Shown here: piece by piece, positions 32,963 to 42,700 of the stretch
How the letters are laid out: every line of letters starts with the position of its first letter
How positions within the stretch are numbered: position 1 is the first letter of the stretch
Assembly (NCBI RefSeq): GCF_024266705.1
Contig: NZ_CP100757.1
Span: 620,001-684,000 of the forward strand
Length of the DNA stretch: 64,000 bases
Direction of reading: 5' to 3'
DNA from: Natrinema gelatinilyticum
GTDB lineage: Archaea > Halobacteriota > Halobacteria > Halobacteriales > Natrialbaceae
Program-made: the position numbers and the translations under genes
Notes under the pieces: model-generated
Database searches by the model: none
Seen by the model: the letters and a program-made list of their open reading frames with translations, nothing else
What the model was told of the DNA's origin: nothing

Positions 32963-33388
32963 ATGGGCGTCACAGATAGCGAGAGACAGCGATTACAGCG
33001 TGCACGAACGCATCTCGAGGAGTGGAAATTCGACGCCAGAGCCCAGGCGTTCACGGAACTGTTCGAAGGATCGGATGCTGCACTGACGGACGACGAGCTC
33101 CTGGTGCTCGACAGGATCGATTCGGATCTCACCCGACGGAACGGCATCGGGTTGTGGGACGCCGACGAATACGGAATCGTCACCGGGCAGCCAGTCGATA
33201 CATCGGAGCTGCACGTCGTGTGTACGTATCACCCGGAAATCCCCTACGACGGGTTTCGAGGCGAGGAGAGCCTCGAGGAGGCGATGCGGGAGGAACTCAA
33301 CGACCTGCTCTGGAACTACTGTGAACGCGTCGCCGAGATCATACAGACGGATCTCGAGTCGTTCCTCGAGTCCACAGAGAGTGACTGA
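32963..33388 (+). CDS. Haloarchaeal conserved hypothetical protein
   Basis: A 141-residue acidic protein starting at the ATG at 32963. It begins MGVTDSERQRLQRARTHLEE and contains DELLVLDRIDSDL, LWDADEYGIVTGQPVD and EESLEEAMREELNDLLWNYCE. The helical C-terminus has amphipathic heptads. No enzyme motif or signal peptide is visible, so it is probably cytoplasmic. It is divergent from SulP across the tandem repeat block, so it may share that regulatory region. No function is assigned. Confidence 0.7.
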   Translation: MGVTDSERQRLQRARTHLEEWKFDARAQAFTELFEGSDAALTDDELLVLDRIDSDLTRRNGIGLWDADEYGIVTGQPVDTSELHVVCTYHPEIPYDGFRGEESLEEAMREELNDLLWNYCERVAEIIQTDLESFLESTESD

Positions 33389-33546
33389 TCAGAATCGATT
33401 TGCTCGCCTGGTTGGACGGGACACCGTGGCCGGTTCGGAAGGTTCGTCGCCGTCCAATACTCCCGCTGAACAGCCATCGACCCGATCTCGAAGTGGGTCA
33501 CGATCGGTGATACGTCGGTGGAGACGCCATCATCGGAGGTGGCCGC

Positions 33547-34521
33547 TCACGCCGTTCCCTCGCGAAGTTCCGTGCGTTGAGCCGCGGTCAACGTGACCGC
33601 GGTCGCTTCCACGTTCTCCTCGAGTTGGTCGACAGTTCGTGCACCCACGATCGGTGCGGTGACCGCGTCCTGATGGAGAAGCCAGGCGAGCGATACCTGC
33701 GCGGGTGTCGCACCGACCTCGAGAGCGATCATCTTGACGTGATCGAGGACCTCGAAGTGTTCGTCACAAAAATATCGATCGGCGAACGACTGATCGGTCG
33801 CCGCACGCGAGGTCGACGGGGCTGTTTCGTCGCGTCCGTATTTTCCGGTCAAAAATCCGCCAGCGAGCGGACTCCAGGGGACGATTCCGAGTGAATAGTC
33901 CCGGCACATGGGGAGATACCGCGCCTCGATTTCACGGTCGAGCAGATTGTACCGCGGCTGGGCAACCGAAAACGGCTCGTACCCATTCTGTCGCGCGAGT
34001 TCGTTTGCCTTGACGACCTTCCACGCGTTCGGCGTTTCCGTCGACGTCCCGAGGTAGTTCACCCGTCCGTCCTCGACGAACCCGTTCAGCGTGCGCATGT
34101 ATTCCGCGGCCGGTGTCGCGTCGTCCCAGCGGTGAACGTACAGGAGATCGAGATACGACGTCTCGAGACGGTCGAGAATGCAGTCGATCTGTCCGCGGAG
34201 GTGTTTCCGATTCAATCCGCTCGCGTTCGGATCGTTGGACCGAGTCGGCCAGTAAATCTTGCTCGCGACGACGTATTCGTCTCGATCCCGATCGGCGAGC
34301 CACTCGCCGATCCACTCCTCCGCGCGCCCGTCACCGTAGGAGTTTGCCGTATCGATGAACGTCCCACCGCGGTCGGCGAACGCATCGAGCAGCTCGTGCG
34401 CTCGATCCTCCTCGATTTCGACCTCTCCGGCGTCGTTTTCCCGGCCAAAACGCCAGGTTCCGAGTGCCAGTTCGCTCACGCTCAGCCCCGTCTGACCGAG
34501 CGGAACCGTCTCGAGCACCAT
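33547..34521 (-). CDS. Aldo/keto reductase
   Basis: A 324-residue TIM-barrel oxidoreductase. The catalytic tetrad is visible: D in FIDTANSYGDG, Y in the same segment, K in VVASKIYW and H in LLYVHRWD. The C-terminal NADPH region reads TPAQVSLAWLLHQDAVTAPIVGART. It reduces aldehydes or ketones with NADPH; the substrate is unknown. It could serve aldehyde detoxification or sugar metabolism, fitting the surrounding stress genes. No operon partner lies on its strand within 500 bp. Confidence 0.92.
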   Translation of the reverse strand: MVLETVPLGQTGLSVSELALGTWRFGRENDAGEVEIEEDRAHELLDAFADRGGTFIDTANSYGDGRAEEWIGEWLADRDRDEYVVASKIYWPTRSNDPNASGLNRKHLRGQIDCILDRLETSYLDLLYVHRWDDATPAAEYMRTLNGFVEDGRVNYLGTSTETPNAWKVVKANELARQNGYEPFSVAQPRYNLLDREIEARYLPMCRDYSLGIVPWSPLAGGFLTGKYGRDETAPSTSRAATDQSFADRYFCDEHFEVLDHVKMIALEVGATPAQVSLAWLLHQDAVTAPIVGARTVDQLEENVEATAVTLTAAQRTELREGTA

Positions 34522-34917
34522 TAGCTGAACGTATGTCAGCCAGACGCATGAAGCTGTGTGTGGCTCGTCTCCCCGAGTCGGCGTCTCTGCGGCACCGATG
34601 GCGCTGTCTCGTTCAGACCCCCTGAATTCGATCTCCCCGTCGGAGGTGACGACCGCCAGGCCGAAACAAATCCGTGCTCACGGAGAGTGATGCCGATCGA
34701 ACTGGCGAGGAAACCCGAGAACGTGGATGGCACGACCACACTCGCGTGGATCGGTGCACCCGCCAGATCCCCAGAAACGAAACTGCTCGCCCACGACGAA
34801 ACGATCGGCAGCACGCACTGCGAGGACGACTGGCAGAATTCCGAACTATCACACGCCCGTCAGCCGTGCCCCGGTCCAGCCCGTCTCGAGTCCCGTGCCG
34901 TGGAAACCTAATTCACG
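34522..34917. other. Intergenic region without a supported gene
   Basis: About 395 bp. Overlapping frames in both directions have no family features and use rare Ser/Arg/Pro patterns typical of antisense reading. It should contain the promoters of the aldo/keto reductase (minus) and the small protein at 34918 (plus). Confidence 0.4.
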
Positions 34918-35289
34918 ATGGCTCTCGAATCAGCCGTCGCTATGCGCAGAGATGACACTGCGACGGCGACGGTCGACATCGATCGAGCGAGCGTCGTTCG
35001 AGCGATCCGTCTCGATGAAGCGGGCGTACAGCACATCGCGCCCCTGCTCGACGACATCGTCGAACTGTTCGCCACCTTCAGGCGACTCGAGCCGATCCAC
35101 ACCCGCCAGGTCGTCGAGGACGCTCGGTTGAGCGGCACGCTGAGCGACGGCGAGTACGAAGAGTTCCTCCGCTGGCTGGTACACACCGACGTGATCGAAG
35201 AAGCGGACACGTCCGGCCATTACGTCCTCGGCGACACCCCGAAAGCCGTCCCATCGGAGCCGACTCGAGATGACCGGCCCGAAGAGTGA
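34918..35289 (+). CDS. Small hypothetical protein, winged-helix-like
   Basis: A 123-residue acidic protein. The central part, LDDIVELFATFRRLEPIHTRQVVEDARLSGTL with SDGEYEEFLRWLVHTDVIEEADTSGHYVLG, reads as helices followed by a hairpin, as in a small winged-helix domain. A possible internal start is the ATG at 34942. It is convergent with the Usp gene that ends at 35337. It might be a transcription regulator or adaptor, but no recognised family is assigned. Confidence 0.6.
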   Translation: MALESAVAMRRDDTATATVDIDRASVVRAIRLDEAGVQHIAPLLDDIVELFATFRRLEPIHTRQVVEDARLSGTLSDGEYEEFLRWLVHTDVIEEADTSGHYVLGDTPKAVPSEPTRDDRPEE

Positions 35290-35336
35290 TCCGTCGATCG
35301 ACGTGTATCAGTCGGGGCCTCTCGGTCGAGACGGCG

Positions 35337-36221
35337 TCACTCCGACTCGGGTGCTCGTACGGTGAGGACGGGAGCCGGCGCGGTTCGGAGGACGCGCTCC
35401 GTGACGCTGCCGAGCAGTTCTCGCCCCTCGTCGGTCCGCCCGTGGGTCCCCATGACGAGTAGATCCACTCCTTCCGTCTCGGCGTACGCGGAGATTTCCC
35501 GATGAACCGTTCCGACGGAGACGCCCGTATGTACGTCGACGCCACCCTCGGCAGCGTTCGTGGCTGCCGCCTCGAGGGTCGATCGGGCGTTTTTTTCGAG
35601 GTGGTCGATCAGTCGGTCGGTTTCCTCGTCGGCCCCGTACCGAGTCACGCTGACCACTGCGAGAAGGTGGAGCGTCGCTCCCGTTTCCGCCGCCGTTTCG
35701 ATTCCGAGGTCGATCGCCGCGTTCGCGTGGTCGCTTCCGTCCGTGGGCACGAGGATCCGCGCGAACGGATACACGCTTCGAACGTCGTCGCTCGCCCGAA
35801 CGACGAGAACCGGCACCGACGCGTCACGGACGACGTCACGGGTTTCGGTCCCGAGTTCGAGCCGTCCGACCCGCCGCCGGCCGTGTTGACCCATCGCGAT
35901 CATCTCGATATCGTGCGTCGTGGCGTACTCGAGAATGCGCTCTCGAGGGACCCCCGTTCGAACCGCGGTGACGACGGACAGTCCCTCGGCGGTCGCCAAT
36001 TCACTCGCGGCAGCGAGTATCTCATGGCCCGTCCGTTCGGAGGCGTCGGTGACGTCTTCGGTCCCGCCAGCGGGTTCCGTGTCGATATCGTCGAGGTCGT
36101 CCGCCTCGGAGACGAACAGGAGGTGAACGGTCGCCGAAGGCGGCGCGACCTTGGCCGCGAGTTCGAGAGCAGCGGTTGCGGGGCCACTCCCGTCGGTCGG
36201 AACGAGGATCCGATCGAACAT
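35337..36221 (-). CDS. Tandem-domain universal stress protein
   Basis: A 294-residue protein from the ATG at 36221 (an in-frame ATG at 36245 adds eight residues). Two UspA domains start RILVPTDGSG and RILVPTDGSD. The second keeps the nucleotide loop GTHGRTDEGRELLGSVTERV. In the first the loop is altered (GQHGRRRVGRLELGTETRDV), so ATP binding may be lost in one half. It is the second intact tandem Usp of the island and lies on the minus strand away from the CBS gene at 36464. Confidence 0.92.
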   Translation of the reverse strand: MFDRILVPTDGSGPATAALELAAKVAPPSATVHLLFVSEADDLDDIDTEPAGGTEDVTDASERTGHEILAAASELATAEGLSVVTAVRTGVPRERILEYATTHDIEMIAMGQHGRRRVGRLELGTETRDVVRDASVPVLVVRASDDVRSVYPFARILVPTDGSDHANAAIDLGIETAAETGATLHLLAVVSVTRYGADEETDRLIDHLEKNARSTLEAAATNAAEGGVDVHTGVSVGTVHREISAYAETEGVDLLVMGTHGRTDEGRELLGSVTERVLRTAPAPVLTVRAPESE

Positions 36222-36463
36222 ACGCGACATTCGACCGGCGCTCACTTACAGCTATCCCGTACGTAGGCTGAGTTCGGCCGGCAGTTCGAGTTCGGGTGCT
36301 CAGTTGACTTCCGACAGTTCCCTCCTCGAGGACGGGACGTCACGCCGATGGATGGAGACGACGAGCGATATCGACTCACGGAAGGCTAGGAAGGCTGACT
36401 GTCACTGCGACCCGCCTAAAATTACTATAGTACTCCCGGTGGGATGGACGAAGGAGAGAACCA

Positions 36464-36886
36464 ATGCCTATCGAAACACTCGCACGAAGCGACGTCGTCA
36501 CAGCTACGACCGACGAATCGATTCACGACCTCGCCGAGACGATGCAAAGCGAAGGTATCGGAAGTATCGTCATCACCGATGGCGATTCGCCGGTCGGGAT
36601 CGTCACCGATCGAGATCTGGCGATGCACGTACTCGCCGAAGGGACGGATCCCGACGAGCTCGTTGCTGACGATGTCATGTCGGATGGTTTACAGACCGTC
36701 CAGCACGACGCTGGCTTCAAGGAAGCCGCCGAGATGATGAGTGAAAACGGTGTGCGACGACTTCCCGTCTTGGACGACAATAGCAATCTGGACGGCATTA
36801 TCACGGTCGACGACCTGAACGAATTACTCGCCAACGAACACCAGGAACTGGCAGCAGTCATTCGGGCGCAACGACCGCCGTACTAA
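36464..36886 (+). CDS. CBS-pair protein
   Basis: A 140-residue protein made of two CBS motifs: residues 8-58 (VVTATTDESIHDLAETMQ, VGIVTDRDLAMHVL) and 68-125 (GLQTVQHDAGFKEAAEMM, LDGIITVDDLNELL). CBS pairs bind adenine nucleotides such as AMP or ATP and act as energy sensors. The size and layout resemble mycobacterial Hrp1, a hypoxia-response CBS protein. No enzyme domain is attached. Its partner is unknown. Confidence 0.9.
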   Translation: MPIETLARSDVVTATTDESIHDLAETMQSEGIGSIVITDGDSPVGIVTDRDLAMHVLAEGTDPDELVADDVMSDGLQTVQHDAGFKEAAEMMSENGVRRLPVLDDNSNLDGIITVDDLNELLANEHQELAAVIRAQRPPY

Positions 36887-37284
36887 CCGTCTCGACATCC
36901 TCCCCGCCCCTTCAGGGCGAGGCTTCCGCTTGCTATACGTCACACGCCCCGACAGGCGATGGAACGTCCAGAACCTACTTGAGACGTCACGGAGAGATGA
37001 CGCGTGACACGCGACCGTCGGCGATCACCGTAGGATCCCCCACGGCGATCGTGCGTCGACGATCCCGTCCCCAGAAGCGATACCCGGCACTCGCAGAACA
37101 CATCGGGAACCATCGACCGTCCGGCGGCCGCCGCGCACGGTGGATCCGGTCCGATCTGCCGGACGCGTTCGATATCCGGTGTCAGGAGGAGAGGTATCGA
37201 CGTCGCTCACCACTCCCTGTGTGGCCGTCACGACACCGCCATCGACTGCTCTCGTCGATCGTGACGTCGTCGGTGAGTCGCGGC
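36887..37284. other. Intergenic region with an IS200/IS605-type hairpin
   Basis: CCTCCCCGCCCCTTCAGGGCGAGG at about 36899-36922 is the kind of stem-loop found at IS200/IS605 ends, directly after the CBS gene. No transposase gene accompanies it. The remaining 350 bp show no supported gene. Confidence 0.45.
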
Positions 37285-37428
37285 TCAGGCCCCTTCCTGG
37301 AGGAATCTGCCTTCCTGTTCGTATATCGAGACCAGTTCCTCGATGAACTCTTCTATGGTCTCGTCCTCCTCGAGGTGGCCGTCCATTCGTTCCGCGAGGT
37401 CGTCGTCGAGCTCGATCGTTCGGACCAT
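37285..37428 (-). CDS. Small antitoxin-like protein
   Basis: A 47-residue acidic protein from the ATG at 37428: MVRTIELDDDLAERMDGHLE, then EDETIEEFIEELVSIYEQEG. The strand-helix-helix pattern resembles ribbon-helix-helix antitoxins and a common haloarchaeal family of short proteins. No toxin gene is next to it. Longer in-frame starts upstream overlap the YjbQ gene and are not favoured. Confidence 0.6.
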   Translation of the reverse strand: MVRTIELDDDLAERMDGHLEEDETIEEFIEELVSIYEQEGRFLQEGA

Positions 37429-37471
37429 CAGAGGCGACGACGTTCGCCAGGCGAATAAATCACTCCCCCGA

Positions 37472-37864
37472 TCACCCGTCGACGACCGAAATTCGAAGCC
37501 GACGTGTCCGAGGTCCGTCGCAATCGACGAACAGGATCGACTGCCACGTTCCGAGCGCGAGGTCCCCGTCGACCACCGGGATTGTAGCGCTCTCGCCGAG
37601 CAGAGTCGCACGCACGTGAGCGTCTGCATTGTCGTCGATCACGTTGTGTCCGTACTCCTCGTCACGTGGGACGAGTCGCTCGAGTGCGCGTTCGACGTCC
37701 GACAGGAGTCGGCTCTCGTGTTCGTTGACGATTACTCCGGCCGTCGTGTGTGGAACGTAGACGGTGCAAATACCGTCGTCGGTTTCTGCGGGGATCGTTT
37801 CTGCGACGTCCGAGGTAACGTCGACGATGTCGACTCGCTCGCTGGTTCGTACTTCGACGATCAT
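37472..37864 (-). CDS. YjbQ/UPF0047 family protein (possible thiamine phosphate synthase)
   Basis: A 130-residue protein starting at the ATG at 37864. The family motifs are VYVPHTTAGVIVNEHE, YGHNVIDDNADAHVRATLLG and GTWQSILFVDCDGPR. The conserved His/Asp/Asn residues form a metal site. Family members have thiamine-phosphate-synthase-like activity in vitro, but the cellular role is unsettled. The thiamine-binding protein at 62753 is in the same window, without close linkage. It lies 43 bp upstream of the small antitoxin-like gene on the same strand. Confidence 0.88.
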   Translation of the reverse strand: MIVEVRTSERVDIVDVTSDVAETIPAETDDGICTVYVPHTTAGVIVNEHESRLLSDVERALERLVPRDEEYGHNVIDDNADAHVRATLLGESATIPVVDGDLALGTWQSILFVDCDGPRTRRLRISVVDG

Positions 37865-38019
37865 ATCGGTCGTGTACGGTGTACGATGGAGTCGGTGATA
37901 ATCGTGTCCACTTGTCGCGGAAGTGTGACGCAGAAACGGAGGAAAGCGGACGGCGGAAGCGAACACGTCGTCCATCAACGAACACGGCCAAGTGTGACCG
38001 ACAGCCCGCCTAGAGTCGG

Positions 38020-38685
38020 TCAGTGGCCGTCCTCGTGACCGTGATCGTGTCCGCCTTCCCCCCCACCGCGGACCATCTCGTTTAGTTCGTGGATCTTCGT
38101 CTGGGTGGCATCAGGGAGGGCAGACTGTGGCTCTGCCAGTCCGGGCTGGCCCTCGAGATCGGGATCCCCGACGATGACGCTTCCCAGCATCCCCGTACTC
38201 TCGTGCGGGCGACAGTAGTAGTCGTAGACCCCTTCGGTTTCGAAGGTGTGTTCGAACGTCGCGCCTTGCTCTGACATCGAACCGCTGTCCCACGCCTCTG
38301 CATCGTCTGGAATCCGCTGGGGTTTGTCGTTCGAAGCGGCGTACGCGGTCGTCGTGTGGGTTCCGCTTTCCAGGGTCCACGTGACTGCCTCACCCGGTTC
38401 GATGCGGACGACGTGGGGGTCGAAGTGCGTCCCGGAATCGTTCGTCAACATGGTAACGTCTGCAGCACTGGACGGGCTTTCGGTTCCCTCACCATTGGTC
38501 TCGTTCTCGGACGAGGTATTGCCATCGTCCCCGCTTTCTTGATCCGTCGTAGAGTTCTCAGACGTATCCTCCGGCCCGTCATTGTTCGCCGATTGGTCGC
38601 TCCCTGTCAGACAACCGGCAAGCCCAGTTACGATCGTACCGCCAGCTATACCCAGTAGACTCCGTCGCGAGAGGCGATCAGTCAT
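38020..38685 (-). CDS. Halocyanin-type blue copper lipoprotein with His-rich tail
   Basis: A 221-residue protein. A Tat signal (RLSRRSLLGIAGGTIVTGLAGC, lipobox C25) precedes an acidic Ser/Glu/Asn-rich linker to about residue 75. The cupredoxin domain follows, with copper ligands H110, C158, H161 and M166 (YCRPHESTGM). It ends in GGHDHGHEDGH, a His-rich tail that could bind extra metal. It carries electrons on the outer face of the membrane. It stands alone, without a cytochrome or oxidase neighbour. Confidence 0.9.
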   Translation of the reverse strand: MTDRLSRRSLLGIAGGTIVTGLAGCLTGSDQSANNDGPEDTSENSTTDQESGDDGNTSSENETNGEGTESPSSAADVTMLTNDSGTHFDPHVVRIEPGEAVTWTLESGTHTTTAYAASNDKPQRIPDDAEAWDSGSMSEQGATFEHTFETEGVYDYYCRPHESTGMLGSVIVGDPDLEGQPGLAEPQSALPDATQTKIHELNEMVRGGGEGGHDHGHEDGH

Positions 38686-38968
38686 GATGTTCGTCGAACG
38701 AACGACGCGGCTACTCTGCTTTACTTATTCGAGGAATAAGATTGGCGGCGATATTTCCAACTGAACGGAAACGATACAATTAGGAGCCTCTTAAGCCGGA
38801 AACCGTCACTTCGACTCGAGAGAGCGGCGGCTAGCGCGACAGTCGGGTGCGATCGTTCGGTTCCGATGTCGAGCGCCGGAGACTGCTACTGGCGGGCGGA
38901 GACGACGAGTAGCGAGTGGATTGAGACATCGCCCCACCGGCTGTCAGCCCCGGCGAGTCCCGTCACCG

Positions 38969-40207
38969 TTACATTCGTGATCCGTTTTCATCGGTGGCCC
39001 GTCTCGACCCGTTCTCCTCGGTGTATTCCCACGAGTTCGTCGCCGAGTCGTAGAGGCGCCGAATCATTCCGATATCTGAGACGAGTCTGATCGCGGTCGT
39101 CGGTCGACTCGCGATGCGGCGAATCACGGTCGCGGGTCGACGTGTTATGTCGTCGATCGTCAGTCCGTCGAGCGCCTCTGCGACCGCCGCCAGTAACTCG
39201 GGATCCTCGTGTTCGACCCACACGCCGCGCATCAGCTGAGCGAGGCGGTACTCGGACGTCATCGACGAATCCAGTGCTTGCGGGTACGAAGCCTCGTTTC
39301 CCTCCGCGATCAGGTCGGTGAGGAGATACGACGACCTGATCCCCTGACAGATTCCCTCGCCCTGGTATCGATTGGCGATTCCGGCCGCGTCACCGACGAG
39401 AAACACGTTCCCGTCGGGGAAGTACACATTGGCAGGGTCGAGGCTGGGGCCTTTTGGAATGGTGGCGACGTTCACCTGCTCTCGTTCCGGCTTCGGAAAC
39501 GCGTTCCGGTCCGCAGCCGACTCGAGGGCGGCGAAATAGGCATCCGGTCGCCTGTCACCCGCCCACCCGATTCCGACGTTCGCGTGGCGCTCCGATTTCG
39601 GGAACGCCCACGAGTATCCGACGTATCCTTCGAAAAAGATGCGCGGCCGGTTCACGTATCCTGAGAAGTCGCCGTCGACCGTCGCGTTGAGAGCGACCAT
39701 CTCGCCGGTATATTCCCGTGTTTGACCCGTGGTTCTGAGCGTCAGAGACGGGTGTCCCGTTGCGTCGACGACGTAATCGTACGTCTCGACGATGTCCGCG
39801 TACTCCGCAGGAGTGACGGATCGACCGGTTCGGAATTCGACGCCCCTGGACGCCAGCTCAGCCGCCCATCGTCGTTCAACGACGGCCCGTTCACAGATGT
39901 ATCCCGGAGCACATCGCAGATCCGATGTCGCCAACGGATCCGTTTCAGACGGGCGATCGACACCGTCGTACACGTATAATCGGAACCCGTCGATGTCGTT
40001 GACGAATCCGTTTTCGGGCGTCTTCTCGAGCGGTATCAGCGTCGCATCGTTTATCGCCTCCCCACAATCGACTCGCTTTTCGTCGTATTCCTGGCGTTCG
40101 AAGACGGTCACTCGATCGATCGCCGTTACGTCGTTCAGCCCCGTCGCCGCAGCAAGCCCGGACACAGAACCTCCGAGTACCGCGGCTGTAGCGTGGTCCG
40201 TTGTCAT
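38969..40207 (-). CDS. Geranylgeranyl-reductase-like FAD oxidoreductase
   Basis: A 412-residue flavoprotein of the p-hydroxybenzoate-hydroxylase fold. It starts with the dinucleotide motif AAVLGGSVSGLAAATGL and contains YDYVVDATG and the second FAD motif NVFLVGDAAGIANRYQGEGICQG. The GYVGYSWAFPKS segment is typical of geranylgeranyl reductases, which saturate isoprenoid chains of archaeal lipids. The main lipid enzyme of the cell may lie elsewhere; other flavin monooxygenase roles are possible. It is divergent from the PfkB kinase gene at 40486. Confidence 0.8.
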   Translation of the reverse strand: MTTDHATAAVLGGSVSGLAAATGLNDVTAIDRVTVFERQEYDEKRVDCGEAINDATLIPLEKTPENGFVNDIDGFRLYVYDGVDRPSETDPLATSDLRCAPGYICERAVVERRWAAELASRGVEFRTGRSVTPAEYADIVETYDYVVDATGHPSLTLRTTGQTREYTGEMVALNATVDGDFSGYVNRPRIFFEGYVGYSWAFPKSERHANVGIGWAGDRRPDAYFAALESAADRNAFPKPEREQVNVATIPKGPSLDPANVYFPDGNVFLVGDAAGIANRYQGEGICQGIRSSYLLTDLIAEGNEASYPQALDSSMTSEYRLAQLMRGVWVEHEDPELLAAVAEALDGLTIDDITRRPATVIRRIASRPTTAIRLVSDIGMIRRLYDSATNSWEYTEENGSRRATDENGSRM

Positions 40208-40485
40208 CTGTGTGCGTTTCCTAACGGTCCCCAGTCTAACAAAAGGACTAGATACAGGTACAGGTTCGGCTTCGACAGCCTACGTTCCCGTTTTATCGCA
40301 GAAACGTACTGTGGGTCCGGGCGAACGCGCAGTCACGATGAGTCGATCGAAAGGTCCGACGCACCGTCCGTGCACGGAGGAAACAGAACGCAGCGATCCA
40401 CCGCGACACGAGACTGGATCGGCCCACCGAGAGACGACAGGTGACGTCCCGCCCAACTATGTCGACAGCCGTCGACCACGGACGT

Positions 40486-41439
40486 ATGACGGACCTCGTC
40501 ACGTTCGGTGAAACGATGCTCAGGCTGTCGCCCCCTCGTCACGAACGCTTCGAAACCGCGACGGCGTTCGACGTGTATCCGGGCGGTGCCGAAAGTAATG
40601 CGGCGGTCGCTGCCGCCCGCCTCGGGGCGGACGCGACGTGGATTTCCAAACTGCCGGATACTGCGCTGGGACGGCGGGTCATTTCGGATCTGAAGCGCTA
40701 CGGGCTGGACGCGGACGTCGTCTGGACCGAAACCGGTCGACAGGGGGTCTACTACCTCGAAATCGCGGGAGAACCGCGGGGAACCGACGTCGTATACGAC
40801 CGGGCCGACGCCGCGGTAACGACCGCAACCGTCGACGAACTCTCCACCGACCTACTCGAAGACGCAGCCGTCTTTCTCACCTCCGGTATTACACCCGCGC
40901 TGTCCGCGACGCTCGAACGGACGGTCGGCGATCTGCTCGAGATCGCCCGAGAGGCCGGCGTGCAGACCGCGTTCGACGTCAACTATCGAAGCAAGTTGTG
41001 GTCCCCGGCCGAGGCGCGCGAAACGATCGAGACGTACTTCCCGTCGATCGACGCGCTCGTCACGCCGGTCCGTGACGCCCGCAATGTCCTCGAGGCGACC
41101 GGTGAGGCGGACGAAATCGCGACCACACTTGCCGACGAGTGGGGATTCGAAACGGTCGTGATAACGTGTGGATCGGACGGCGCAGTGGCGTACCACGGAG
41201 GGACGCTCGTCGACCGGTCTGCATTCGAAACGGAGACGATCGCCCCGATCGGAACGGGCGACGCCTTCGTCGGCGGCTTTTTCGCGAGTCGGCTTGAGGG
41301 AGTCGACGTCGGGACGGCGCTCGAATACGGGGCCGCCGTTGCCGCCCTCAAACGAACGATACCCGGCGACGTCGCGATCGTCGACCGCGACGAAGTCGAC
41401 CGTATCGTGGCGGGAGAACACGCGACGATTTCGCGGTGA
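40486..41439 (+). CDS. kdgK: PfkB-family sugar kinase, probable 2-keto-3-deoxygluconate kinase
   Basis: A 317-residue ribokinase-fold enzyme from the ATG at 40486 (longer in-frame ATGs at 40441 and 40459 exist). The N-terminus VTFGETMLRLSPP, the substrate motif YPGGAESNAAVAAARLG and the catalytic IGTGDAFVGGFFAS (Asp base) define the family. The closest haloarchaeal role is phosphorylation of 2-keto-3-deoxygluconate in the semi-phosphorylative Entner-Doudoroff pathway. The next genes are gap and pgk, which process its products, so the context agrees. Other PfkB substrates are possible. Confidence 0.82.
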   Translation: MTDLVTFGETMLRLSPPRHERFETATAFDVYPGGAESNAAVAAARLGADATWISKLPDTALGRRVISDLKRYGLDADVVWTETGRQGVYYLEIAGEPRGTDVVYDRADAAVTTATVDELSTDLLEDAAVFLTSGITPALSATLERTVGDLLEIAREAGVQTAFDVNYRSKLWSPAEARETIETYFPSIDALVTPVRDARNVLEATGEADEIATTLADEWGFETVVITCGSDGAVAYHGGTLVDRSAFETETIAPIGTGDAFVGGFFASRLEGVDVGTALEYGAAVAALKRTIPGDVAIVDRDEVDRIVAGEHATISR

Positions 41440-41552
41440 TCGGGACCAATGGCGCAATGGTCGACGTCATCCGGAGGCTGCTCGAGCGAAACCTACCGTT
41501 TTCTAACTGATAGGGCGCAACGGATTTAACGGCAGGAGGAGACACGACATAC

Positions 41553-42626
41553 ATGGGGAACCATTCGTACAGCGGTAGTGCGGGGTCGAGCGAGACGCTC
41601 CGAATCGGACTCAACGGGTTCGGGCGAATTGGCCGCACTATCTTGCGTGCGTCGCTATCGCGCGACGACATTGAAATCGTCGCCATAAACGACGTCATGG
41701 ACGACGACGACATGGAGTATCTCTTCCGGTACGACTCGGTTCACGGCCGGTTCGACGACGTCACTCGCCAGGGAGATACTCTCTTCGTCGGCTCTCAGGA
41801 GATCAAACTGCTCTCCGAACACGACCCGTCGAACCTTCCGTGGGACGACTTCCAGATCGACGTCGCCTTCGAAGCGACGGGCCTGTTCCGGACGTACGAC
41901 GAGGCAGCCATGCACCTGGACGCGGGCGCCGACAAGGTCATCATCTCGGCCCCGCCGAAAGGGGAGACGGAGGTCCCGATGTTCGTCTACGGCGTCAATC
42001 ACGAGGAATACGACGGTGCGGACGTCATCTCGAATGCGTCCTGCACGACGAACTCGGTCGCACCGGTCGTGAAGGTACTCGACGACGAATTCGGCATCGA
42101 TTCTGGCCTGCTCATGACCGTCCACGCCTACACCGGGAGCCAGGGGCTGGTCGACGGCCCGCTCGACAAGCGTCGTCGCGGCCGCGCAGCCGCCGAAAAT
42201 ATCGTTCCGACCACGACCGGTGCCGCGATCGCCGCGACCAAAGTCCTGCCCGAACTCGAGGGCAAACTCGACGGGATGGCGATGCGCGTCCCGGTTCCGG
42301 ACGGGTCCATCACCGACCTGACCCTCAATCTCGAGACCGACGTCACGGAAGACGAGATCGCCGACGCGATTCGCAAGGCGGCTGACGGTGAACTCGCGGG
42401 CGTTCTCGGGTACACGGACGAGGAAATCGTCTCGCGGGACATCATCGGGCTGCCGTTTCCCTCGTACGTCGACCTGGAGTCCGTGATGGTCGTCGCGGAC
42501 GATTTCGCGAGGGTCCTGACCTGGTACGACAACGAGTACGGCTTCTCGATGCAGATGTTGAAACTTGCGGCGTACGTCGCCAGCGAGACGGAGTCCATCG
42601 GGACCGAAGAAGCGGTCGCGCACTGA
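41553..42626 (+). CDS. gap: Type I glyceraldehyde-3-phosphate dehydrogenase
   Basis: A 357-residue enzyme. The NAD(P)-binding fold starts RIGLNGFGRIGRTILRA, and the active-site Cys is C164 in ASCTTNSVAP. The catalytic His falls in MTVHAYTGSQGLVDGP. This is the bacterial-type enzyme found in haloarchaea, distinct from archaeal type II. It oxidises glyceraldehyde 3-phosphate with phosphate and NAD(P). GGAGGAG about 10 bases before the ATG is a good ribosome-binding site, while a TTTAAC box about 25 bases earlier could also make a leaderless mRNA. pgk follows after 74 bp. Confidence 0.95.
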   Translation: MGNHSYSGSAGSSETLRIGLNGFGRIGRTILRASLSRDDIEIVAINDVMDDDDMEYLFRYDSVHGRFDDVTRQGDTLFVGSQEIKLLSEHDPSNLPWDDFQIDVAFEATGLFRTYDEAAMHLDAGADKVIISAPPKGETEVPMFVYGVNHEEYDGADVISNASCTTNSVAPVVKVLDDEFGIDSGLLMTVHAYTGSQGLVDGPLDKRRRGRAAAENIVPTTTGAAIAATKVLPELEGKLDGMAMRVPVPDGSITDLTLNLETDVTEDEIADAIRKAADGELAGVLGYTDEEIVSRDIIGLPFPSYVDLESVMVVADDFARVLTWYDNEYGFSMQMLKLAAYVASETESIGTEEAVAH

Positions 42627-42700
42627 TACCCTGATCGACAGGTGTCGGTACGCTCGAATCAGTCAGCCGAGCGATCGCGACGACCTCACGCATCCACCAC

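Noticed and set aside
37285..37864. A toxin-antitoxin pair formed by the small protein and YjbQ
   Set aside because: YjbQ is a metabolic-type family protein, not a toxin; no toxin fold is seen next to the small gene.
41655..42623. A 322-codon minus-strand frame opposite gap
   Set aside because: Composition is typical of antisense reading; gap is certain on the plus strand.
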